A DNA stretch of 64,000 nt from Luscinia megarhynchos (Eukaryota > Chordata > Aves > Passeriformes > Turdidae): positions 30,472,330 through 30,536,329 of the forward strand of contig CM067566.1 of assembly GCA_034336665.1 (NCBI GenBank), read 5' to 3'. The notes under the pieces are model-generated. The model was not told the DNA's origin. It ran no database searches and saw only the letters and a program-made list of their open reading frames with translations. Below, in pieces: positions 39,701 to 51,700 of this stretch (positions are counted from its first letter, which is position 1; every line of letters begins with the position of its first letter). A program made the position numbers and the translations under genes.

Positions 39701-42700
39701 TGCAGTCTTTGTGACTGATTGCACCTTGAATTATTGCTAATACCTGGTGAACTACTGAAACACAGTGCTAATGACTGGTGATGTGCTGGCTGCTGCAGGT
39801 TCGAGATCAGGATGTGCCGGTGAAGCGCAACTACGCCAGAGTCGTCGTCAATGTCAGCGACACAAACGACCACGCTCCGTGGTTCACCAGCCCTTCCTAT
39901 GAAGGGCGAGTGTATGAGTCAGCAGCTGTTGGATCAGCAGTGCTCCAGGTTACAGCACTGGATAAGGACAAAGGAAAAAATGCAGAAATTGTCTACTCTA
40001 TTGAATCAGGTATATTCGCTTTCTTACGTTTTCAGTCCGTTGAACTCGCTGATACCTTTTCAACTGTAGATTTGTAAAAACCTATTTGTTAAAAGAGGGG
40101 GCAGTGCAGGGTTATGTGCCATATTCTGAGAGATGTGTTGAGGATCCAGCCTCAGAGTATTTAAAAGAAAACTACCAATATTCATCTATATACTTTAGCT
40201 GTTTATATTATCCTCGAGATATGTTTGGCATATTTTAGTAGCAGGGGAAGAAAAAGACATCTTTAAATGTTCAAAATGAGTAATTTCTTTAGAAATTACA
40301 TAATCATTCCAAGCAGGTCTAAAAATTGCATTCTATTTTGATATTGTAAGTCTTATTTTTTGTGGCATGGGCAGAGCAGGGATTTGATTAATAGAGTAAG
40401 AGCCTGAGTCAAGTGCTTTTGTGTTTAATATAATGCAGAAGTAAGGAGCTCAAAAGTAACTTAAATATTCATATACCAAACCCTTAAATAATATCAGCTT
40501 TTAAGGTGAACTTTCTGATAGATGCAGCAAAGAAGGGGTTGTCTTTCCATACTTCTCTCAGGCTGATTTTAGTAGTGGGACTACTATTCTATCCTATTAA
40601 AATATTTGAGAAATTCCTTAAGGGTTGGTCAGGTTGGCATTAAAACTCCTTCCAGATTGCAGGCCAGGGAAGAATTGCTCCTTCTTTTTAACCTCAGAGT
40701 ATCTTTTTTTTGGTTCAGTCCATTAAATCTGAATCATTAAATCTGAAGTAAATACAAGTTTGCCATTATCAAGATCCTAAGCTTTGTAGCCACGGTGACT
40801 AGAAAAAAAAGTTATTTAAATTTCATTCCTTATGTGAAGTACTGCTTTCAAGGTAAAAATAATTGAAAATTAAAATCCCAGTAACAAGCATAAGAGACTG
40901 TATATTAATGAGAACAACAACAGGAAAAGTTACTCAATTACTGTTGCATGCAAAGTGATATGTGCTGATGCTTTTTTAAAATTTTATGTAAATTGCTGTG
41001 TAAAGGATAGGAATTATTTATTATAATTTTTTTTTCTTCCCCAAAGTGCTGTTCTCGTATGAAGGCATACTTTAACACTGTATTAAAACAATGCTGTGAT
41101 TATGGTACTCTGACAAGAATAAATGTTTTTGAGTGTCTCATAAGTTACTTAAAGCTACATGAGATGTTTCTGTCTTTTCTAGAAATATAATATTTACTAA
41201 GCAGGACACCAACATCCATAAAATTTTTCTCTTGCCTTTCCCATTTTGTTAGTGCTTGTTTTATGAATGCCAAACAATGGCAAGAAAAAATGTGTGTGCC
41301 TGCAGTCTAGAATGAAGTAACATGCTGTTCTGTTCCTTTTTTCTAGCTTTTCGTAGGAGTAAATATAAGACCTGTAAGATTTATATTATAGGATTGTGAT
41401 CTACTGGGAGGTCAAAGCATTATAATTGATGTTCTGAGAAATGGAAGGAACATTCCTTAAATGCCTGTAATGGCTGCTTAGATATGTAATGGGATATTCC
41501 AAGAATGCCACTGTGTTTAGAGTCTCCTCTAAAAAGCCCAAAAATACCCAACCAAAAAAAACCAACAGTAAAAAACCCCAAACAAAAGACAAAACCTCCT
41601 TCTTGCCTACTTGTGTGCAGCACTCAGAGGTTTTTAATGATTTTTTTTTTTCATGCTGAGATCATGGCTTTATTAATGTAATTTTTTAAGTAAGTAAAAT
41701 GTTAAATCTTAGCATATTTAATACATGAGCAGAGTCTTGTATGCAGTGTACTTCATCTGTATATTTCAAAATTCGAAGCAAACAAGTGTTTCTATTAAAT
41801 GGCAGCTGGTTCTCAGCAGGCATTATTTTTCTTCTTATACTATCACAGGGAATAATTTGTCTGTGTATCAATAGAAAGTTGAGAGAGGTAACTATTTGTC
41901 CAAAAGTTTGTTTTTGAAGCAGTGATTTAAACAATACTTGTGTAAACAATTAAGAATCACAAGAGTTCATTACAACCCTTCTTTTTTTCTTGTCCAAAAC
42001 ATTTCAGCTGTTTTAGATTATAAAATGTAACTTTGAGTCCACTAATGTTAACTTTTGAATACAGGTTCCTTTCAACTACAGACAATATTTGTTTGCTAAA
42101 AGAAAATTTTTGATTACAGAAAACTTTCCAGCTAACAAATGTTTATCAAGCAAAACTAAAGAAACTTTTATTGTCTCTGTGTTCTGTTTATGTCTTTTTA
42201 AGTATAGAGCTAAATAAGCAGTCATCCCTTAAATTCTGTATACTTCTTTCTTAATTGCCTTTTCTTTCTTCACAGGGAATATTGGAAATTCCTTCCTTAT
42301 TGATCCCATTTTGGGTATGATTAAAATTGCAAAGGAATTAGATCGTAGTAACCAGGAAGAATACAACCTGATGGTAAAAGCTACAGATAAAGGACATCCT
42401 CCAATGAGTGAAGTGACCTCTGTTCACATATTTGTTACAGTTTCTGATAATGCCTCACCAAAATTCACAGCCAGAGAATATTCTACAGAAATCAGTGAAA
42501 GTGCCAACATTGGCAGTTTTGTTGGAATGGTTGCAGCATACAGTCAGTCTTCTGTAGTTTATGAAATAAAAGATGGCAATACAGATGATGCCTTTGCTGT
42601 CAACCCCAACTCAGGTGTCATCGTTACCCAGAAGATACTTGATTTTGAAACTTTGCCTTCTTATGCTCTAACTGTGCAAGGAACAAACATGGCTGGCTTG

Positions 42701-45700
42701 TCCAGTAATACAACAGTTTTGGTCCATCTTCGGGATGAGAATGACAATGCACCAATTTTTATGCAGGCTGAATATACAGGACTCATCAGTGAATCAGCTT
42801 CAATTAACAGTGTGGTTCTGACTGACAAGAATGTCCCATTAGTAATTCGAGCTACAGATGCTGATAAAGAATCTAATGCTTTGCTTGTTTATCAAATTGT
42901 TGAACCATCTGTCCGCCAGTATTTTGCCATTGATTCTAGCACTGGTGCCATTCGGACAGTAATGAGTCTGGATTACGAGGAGACAAATATTTTCCACTTT
43001 TCAGTGCAAGTACATGATACAGGGATACCACGTCTGTATGCAGAATATGCAGCTAATGTTACTATTTATGTGATTGACATCAATGATTGCCCTCCTGTGT
43101 TTTCAAGAGAGCTATATGAGACATCCATTCTGGTCCCAACTTACAAAGGCGTGAAAGTCATCAGCGTAAATGCCACTGATGCAGATTCAGGCGTTTTTTC
43201 CCAATTAATTTATTCCATTATTGAAGGCAACATTGGAGAAAAATTTTCAATAAACCCTAAGACTGGAGATATAACAGTACAAAACACAACTCAATTAAGA
43301 AGCAGATATGAATTAACAGTGAGAGCATCCGATGGCAGATTTGCAAGCACTGCATCTGTAAAAATTAATGTGAAAGAAAGCAAAACAAGCCAGCTAAAAT
43401 TCACACAGAGTTCTTACTCTGCAACAGTGCAGGAGAATTCCACAGAGGCAAAAACAATAGCTGTTGTTACTGCTATAGGGAATCAAATAAATAAGCCTTT
43501 GTTTTACCATATTCTAAATCCAGACAGCAGATTTAAAATAAGCCAAACTTCAGGAGTCCTTTCAACAACGGGAATACCATTTGATCGTGAACAGCAAGAA
43601 TCTTTTGATGTGGTCGTGGAAGTGACAGAGGAAAATAAACCATCAGTTGTTGCACACATTGTAGTTAAAGTCACAGTAGAAGATGTAAATGATAATGCTC
43701 CATTTTTTGTTAATCTTCCATATTATGCTGTTGTTAAAGTAGACTCTGAAGCAGGCCATGTTATTCAACGTGTGACAGCAGTAGATAAAGATACTGGCAA
43801 AAATGGAGAGGTGCATTACTATCTCAAAGAACATCATGAACATTTCCAAATTGATCCCACTGGTGAAATCTCCCTGAAGAAGAAGTTTGAACCAGACACA
43901 CTAAATAAGGAGTATCTGGTCACAGTAGTGGCAAAAGATGGAGGAGACCCTGCATTTTCAGCTGAAGTTACAGTCCCAGTTACAGTTATGAGTAAAGCTA
44001 TGCCGGTGTTCGAAAAGCCTTTCTACAGCGCTGAGATACCAGAAAACATTCAGCTCCATAGTCCTGTGGTACATGTGCAAGCAAACAGCCCTGAAGGACT
44101 CAAGGTATTTTATAGCATCACAGGTGGAGATCCTTTCAATCAGTTCACTATCAACTTCAACACTGGAGTTATAAATGTTGTTGCCCCTCTTGACTTTGAG
44201 TCTCATCCAGCCTATAAACTGACTGTCCGAGCAACTGACTCCCTAAATGGGGCACATGCTGATGTGTTTGTAGACATAATAGTGGAAGACATCAATGATA
44301 ATCCTCCTGTGTTTACAGAGCAGTCTTACACTGCAACACTTTCTGAAGCATCTGTTGTTGGAACATTCGTTGCACAAGTGAGCGCTACAGATGCCGATTC
44401 TGGAACCAACAGGGGGATTTCCTATCACTTGGTTGAGAATAATAGTGAAAGTCATGACTACTTTCACATAGATACCAGCACTGGACTCATCCTTACAGCA
44501 AGAACTTTGGACTACGAACAAATTAAGCAACACAAGTTACTAATAAGGGCCATAGATGGTGGCATGCTGCCCTTGAGCAGTGATACTATTGTAACTGTGG
44601 ATGTAACTGATCTCAATGATAACCCCCCTCTTTTTAGCCAGTTGCTTTATGAAGCCAAAATTAGTGAACTTGCTCCTCGAGGACATTTTGTGACCTGTGT
44701 GCAAGCTTCTGATGCAGACAGTTCAGATGTTGACAAGCTGGAGTACTCCATTCTGACAGGCAATGATCAGAAGAATTTTGTGATTAATAGTAAAACTGGC
44801 ATTATCACCATCTCAAACCTACGCAGACAGACACTGAAGTCCCATTACAATCTTAATGTGTCAGTTTCTGATGGCGTCTTCAGAAGCTCGGCCCAAGTCC
44901 ATATAACTGTAATCAGTGCCAACATGCACAGTCCTGTTTTCAGTCAGAATGAGTATGAGGTTGAACTAGCTGAAAATGCTCCTTTGCATACTTTGGTTAC
45001 TGAAGTTAAAGCAACAGATGAAGACTCTGGCACACATGGCCATATCACTTACCACATTGTAAATGACTTTGCCAAAAGACAGATTTTATACAAATGAGAG
45101 AGGGCAGATATTTACCTCTGAAAAGCTTGACCGTGAAACACAAGCAGAAAAAGTAATTGCCATTAGTTTAATGGCCAAAGATTCAGGAGGGAAAGTTGCT
45201 TTCTGTACTGTTAATGTGATACTTACAGATGACAATGATAATGCTCCTCAATTCCGAGCAACAGAGTATGAGGTAAATATTGGGTCTGATGTTCCACGGG
45301 GTACTTCGGTCATTAAAGTCTGGGCATCTGATGCTGATGAAGGTACAAATGCAGACATCACATATTCTATTGAAGCAGAGTCTGAAAATGTAGAAGAGAA
45401 CTTAGAAATTGATTCATTGTCTGGTATAATTACTACAAAAGAAAGCTTAATTGGTCTGGAAAATGAGTTTCTTACTTTCCTTGTTAGGGCAATTGATGGT
45501 GGATCCCCCCAAAAAGAGTCAGTTGTTCCTGTCTATGCTAGAATACTCCCACCAGAAGTGCCTCCTCCAAAATTTTCAGAACCATTTTATTCTTACACTG
45601 TTTCTGAGGACATTCCAATTGGAACTGTGATAGATGTTATCAAAGCAGAGCATAATCAGACTTTAGTATATAGTCTGATTAAAGGGAACACTCCTGAAAG

Positions 45701-48700
45701 CAACAGAGATGAGTTTTTTGTGATTGACCGCCAGACTGGAGAGTTGAAACTTGAGAAGAATCTTGATCATGAAACAACTAAATGGTACCAGTTCTCAATT
45801 CAAGCACAGTATGCAAATGAAGATTATAATGTTGTTTCCTCAGTAGAGGTAAGCATTCAAGTAAAAGATGCAAATGACAACAAACCCATTTTGGAGTCCA
45901 ACCCATATGAAGCATTCATTGTAGAAAACACACCAGCTGGAACAAGAGTCATACAGGTTAAAGGAACCGACTTAGATTCAGGACTCAATGGGCAGGTTTC
46001 TTACAGCTTGGATCCTTCTCAGGAGCTGGACATTATAGAGTCTTTTGCCATAAACATGGAAACTGGCTGGATTACCACTCTGAAAGAACTTGATCACGAG
46101 AAACGAGACAAATACGAAATCGCCAGTGGTTGCATCTGACCGGGGTGAAAAAATTCAGCTGTCTTCAATGGCTGTGGTTGAAGTTACTGTCACAGACGTG
46201 AATGACAATCCTCCACGGTTTACTGCAGAGATCTATAAAGGAACAGTCAGTGAGGATGACCCTCCTGGTGGGGTAATTGCCATCCTGAGTACAACAGATG
46301 CTGATACAGAAGAAACCAATAGACAAGTCTTTTATTACATCACAGGTAAATCTTTTTTGGGTAATGTCAGAATAACCATTTGAGTGGTGCTGGAATGATG
46401 GGAGATAGAACTTAACTTTGAAGAGATTGGCGAGTGTTTGAAACCGTAGAACTGCAGAGAGAGAATGTGTGTCTTAATATGGTTACTAAAAACTTCAGTG
46501 GAAAATTGAGTCTTAGCTGGCTTTGTTTCATGTTTGCCTTGCTTAAAATGTCTTTCTCCATATATTATTTATATATTGAATTTCATTTTAAAAAGTATAC
46601 TTAGATTAGTGATGTAGTTAAAGAGCAGATAAAAGAAGTTTTACAAAATAATAGGTTGTTAATTTACAATGGAGTATTTTATTGTTTTTATTTAGCATAT
46701 GTAATGATATGATGTTTTCTATAATGCTGCATGACTTTCTAAAATTAGTTTTTATGGATTCTGTTGGCCACAGTTCAGTTGGTTTTCTGAGCATCTACGG
46801 AAAATTTCTACCTGGGAAATGAAGCAATGAAGCTGTTTCCTCATAATAAAGCCACAAAGTACCTGCTTTTTTTTTTTCCTTTTTCTTTTTGCTTTTTTTT
46901 TTTAGCTATACTTTAAATTGATAGAGTATTAGTTGAAACCTCCACCTTTAAATAAATATTTCTTTTGATATTTCAGGAGGTGATCCTTTGGGACAGTTTG
47001 CTATTGAAAATATACAGAATGAATGGAAAGTCTACGTCAAAAAGCCTCTGGACAGGGAAGAAAAGGATAATTATCTTCTAAATATTACAGCTACTGATGG
47101 GACCTTTGCAGCTAAAGCTGTTGTGGAGGTTAAAGTCCTTGATGCTAATGATAATAGCCCTGTTTGTGAAAAGGTAGGCAGTCTTGTATCTTTCATTACC
47201 CACTGCTTTCATACATAAAATTTACATTTTCTTTGAAATTGCTTCTCAGGAGACTGACAAATAGCTATTCCTTTTAACCTAGTAACAAAAATTTGGACTT
47301 TTAAGATAGAATGCTGTCAAATAAAAGGTACTTCACAGATTTTTAAAAAATGTAAAGACTATTCATTGACACTTAGTGGGTATTTAAGAGATATAGGGAA
47401 ACTTGTAGTACATTTCTCCTATATTAATTCTTTCCAAGAAAACTTCTTTTAAGCTGCAGCCATCATAGTTTATGTGCTCTATTTTATGACAGAAGCAAAG
47501 TTTTAAAGAAAGCCATTGCTTAGTTGAAATATGTGTGTATTTCCTGTGATAAAAGAGTTGAAAAGAGTGGAATATTATCCAGCAATTGCAGTCAACAGCA
47601 CCAAAAATCTCTAAGCCCTAAATGTTTTCTTGTTACAAAGCTGTCTACCAGATTTTATAGTCTGCAAAAATGGAAACGAAAAAGAGAAGGAATGGAGAAA
47701 AATCAGAAAGATTAGCCCCTGCAAGATGTGTTATTGCCTCTTTTGGACTTTTCATAGTTGAACACAGATTTGATATTACTAGGTTGAAATCTTCCCTTGT
47801 ACTACGAAGGACAAGGACAAGTATACAGTGGGTTTTTTTCTTAGTTGATGTTTATGTTGGTTACATCTGTGTAAATGGTTGCAGCTATACACACATTGGC
47901 AAGTCAGTATTTTTAGCTTTTTTCCCCTTTTATTTTCCCCTTTGTTAATAGTAGTGTTACAAGTCTTCATGCTTCTAATGTAATGCACGTTCCTGACGTG
48001 GTTGAGCTGTAAGAGTGCTTAGTGCCATTAAATTCTGAATCCTTTTTTATTTTTAATTTAATCTAGAAGCTCATGTGTCATTAAAAGGGCAGATATCAAT
48101 GTCTTGTAGGTTGAGACAGACTAGAAAAGATGAGCCATCAAAAAAGATAAAAGTGAAATTTGCAAAAATTTGTAACTCCTATTTTGGGAACATATTCTAT
48201 TATCAGTTAATCCGTTAGAAGTGTTTCAACTTCTGAGCAATGCAGTGATGCTCAAAAGTCCCTATAGTTGCAGTATTAAATACCTTTCTGAATAATCTAA
48301 TAAATGTGAAGTAATTAATTAGAAAATATTAAGTTCTTTTAATTTTCAGTAATTTCATCCTCTGGTTTACATTATATGTTACCACATGTTCCAACACAAT
48401 ATTATTTCCTCTATCATTCCTTCTTCCCCTTCCAAGCTCTGCTTACTCCGTATGTTTAGTTTTTCAGTGTAACTTTGAAATCTTGCAGACTTTGTATGCT
48501 GATTCAGTTCCTGAAGATGCCCTTCCTGGCAAACTGATAATGCAGGTGTCTGCTACAGATGCAGATATTCGTTCCAATGCAGAAATTACTTACACACTGC
48601 ATGGCACAGGAGCAGAAAAATTCAGACTCACTCCAGACACAGGTAATAATACTTTATACATTCTAAAAGGTTCTAGTCACCTCATTTTATAAAATGTTTT

Positions 48701-51700
48701 GCTATTACATTAAGACAAAAATGTCAGTCATTAAAACCTTTCACTAAGGGTTGGTTTATTGTACAGCGGTTTAAAATGTGACTTTCTACTACACAAATAC
48801 TAATAATATATTGAATAAAGTCGGGCAAAAGGCAGGTACTTTAATATATCAGGAACTAAAGCGTAAACAGGGTAATTGCCCTGAAGCCAGAAACTTTTAT
48901 GCCTAAGTGACTGGAATAAAAGTATGCCATAAATTTTGCTCTTTTTATATTCCCTGTAGTAGTAGTAGTAGCAATAATGGTTTGTAACTGAAAATATCTT
49001 CCTTCAGATTGTCTTTGCCATCTTGTTTTGGAAAATTAAATTGGATGAGGTTAGACAGAGCAACAAATTTCTTTTCCATAGCAAACTCCAGAAGTGCCCC
49101 CAGTTTTACTGGAATGAGATTAACTTTAAACTTGCTTCACTTTGGTCTTCATGGCATTTGTGTGTTTTGTGTTATAGTATAGGCCACAGCTGTTGCCAAA
49201 ATCCTATACTGTGCAGGCTGCAGTAGACATGCAGTAGGAAGGTGAACAGTGTAGAAAAAACAGAATAAGATGAATGCAAAACTAATGCAAGTAGAAGAGA
49301 TTAGAAAACTTCAGTGACAAAATAAAAGAGAAGGACCTTACTTTGGGTTTCCGGGTTTTTTCATCTTTGAATGTCACCTGTGTGATGTGCTACTGTGTTG
49401 TTACATAAACTGAGGATTGGTAGGGATACAATACTCACAAAAAGTGTTTCATAATACTTTTTTGAACTTTTTATAAGGAGGCAACGACTGTACATAGTAG
49501 TAGCCTCTCATGTTTTCTGTCTCTTTAGAAAGAAAGCATGTGTTAGAGTTCTAGAGGTTTTTCTGTAGTAGCAGTTAGGACCTCATGGTGAATATCTGTG
49601 TTTATTCACAGAGTGTTAGAGAAGGAAATACCAATGGCTGTGGAAGGAAAACCACTAAATAGCCTAGAAAAACCAGACATGGATTTAACCTTGCATTTTT
49701 TTAAAGACAGAGTTCTAATATTTTAATTTTCTTTGCACAAACACGCATGGATTTTTGCATGTATATGCATTCTTTCTCTGCACTATCAGAGAGTTTAACT
49801 TTAGGTAATTTCTATTTCAAGAGCATTAGGAAAAAAAAGGGTTTTAGTTCTTAACCTTTTCAAGCGGAAAAGGCAGGTCACTTACATGCTTTGCCCAAAG
49901 CGGAGTTCATTAATGCAGCTGTTGACCTAGCCACTGATGAAATTACTGTAAACAAGAAAACTCTTGTTTAGCTTTTCTGAAAACATGTTGGGGTACTAAG
50001 CCTTGCAACTTGCACCAACTTATGTGTTATGCTATTTGTAGGTGAACTGAAAACATTATTGGCACTTGATCGCGAGCAGCAAGCAGTTTATCATCTTCTA
50101 GTGAAAGCCACAGATGGAGGAGGAAGATTCTGCCAAGCTAACATTATCCTAACTCTGGAAGATGTGAATGATAATGCCCCAGAGTTTACAACTGATACTT
50201 ACTCCATTACAGTATTTGAAAACACAGAGCCTAAAACCCTTTTGACAAGAGTGCAGGCAACAGATGCAGATGCAGGTATGCATTCTTTGACTGATACTTT
50301 TGTCATGTTCTCAGACTTTCTTTAGTTTTATCTTGAGAAGTGTCAAGTGTTTCAGTAGAGCTGACAGATGTTCAATACCCTTCAGGATTAGACTCCTGAA
50401 AGCTATATTTTGGTCTACTAAATAATTTAACACCTGACTTCCATGTGTGAGTAGCTTGGAAGACATCCCTATAGTGACTTTGGAAAAAAGAGGAGAAGGG
50501 GGAGAGACAAAATGTAGGATATTTGTAGTGTCATAAGGTATTAATGTTATGATTGGTTAGGTTCATCCTTATACTTCTGATGTAAGTAACAGGACTATCA
50601 AGCCATGTCTGTTCATGTAAATGGGCATTCATGGATTTTTGAATGTGTGCTTCTCAGGCCAGCCATCAATTATCTGGTTAGCTGTAGCTTTATGTATATG
50701 CTGTTAAAATTTTTACTGCTTTGTCTTCATTGTTCAGTTACAAAATATTTGAGTGAATGTGAACTGAAAATGACATTAGAGTTTGTTCATAGACTTTGTT
50801 GTAAGGAACACAACACATAAAGTATTTTTAAAAGTGTATGATTTCCACATCTCATCAATTTCTTAATCTAGTAGTTCTAATGAATAGTTGCCTCAGTCTC
50901 CTAAAACAACTGAGCTGCTTTGTGCTATGATAGAGCTAGGTTGCTTATTTGGAAGGTAACAGACAGATGTTTTCATACTTCACTAGTTTTTAAGGCTCAG
51001 ATGGACCAAAATACTTGCCCCTGAAATTTGTAAGGTTTTTTTTGTTTTATAAAGAAATGTTGCTAGAAATTATGCTTCTGTTAATTTTGGGGCATGATTC
51101 TTAAATAAACATACTAGTTTTGAGTCTAGTTAATTGATACAACCAAACTCTCCCTTATCATCCTCTGTTGTTATAAGCTTGATAAGTAGACTCTGTTGCT
51201 CTAAAGTTGTAATTACATTTATACTGACAATTGTTTCATATTAACTAGTGCTGTAACTGAAGCAGAGTCATACTTTTTGTATGACAGAAAATCAGTGCAG
51301 TGAAGTGTTAGCTTTTTTTTTTTTTTAATTTACTTCTAGCATGAATGATAATATTTAGCATGCATGTCTTATTTCCACAGCTATCAGATGAATTATTCTG
51401 TTGTTACGTATTTTAATGGCTGCTTCATACTTCAAAATTGTTTTCAAAATGCAGGGTTGAACCGTAAAATCCATTATTCACTGGTGAACTCTGCAGAGGG
51501 GCAGTTCTCTATTGATGAATTCTCTGGAATCATTCGTTTGGAGAAGCCTTTGGATCGGGAATTACAAGCTGTGTACACATTAACTTTGAAGGCTACAGAT
51601 GAAGGCTTACCTAGAAGACTGTCTTCAACAAGTAGTCTTATAGTTTCTGTTTTGGATATTAATGATAATCCACCTGTATTTGAGCATAGGGAGTATAGTG

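Noticed and set aside
45063..45097. Programmed ribosomal frameshift at the AAAAG site
   Set aside because: No heptameric slippery site or downstream structure is evident, and FAT1 is not known to use frameshifting. A homopolymer error is simpler.
42276..46345. Reading exon 10 as three separate genes or as a processed pseudogene
   Set aside because: All neighbouring exons have intact introns, splice sites and phases, so the locus is not a retrocopy. The three frames form one continuous cadherin series interrupted by single bases.
51364..51454. In-frame extension upstream of exon 14
   Set aside because: It is open but encodes no cadherin sequence. The AG at 51453-51454 gives exact phase and residue continuity with exon 13.
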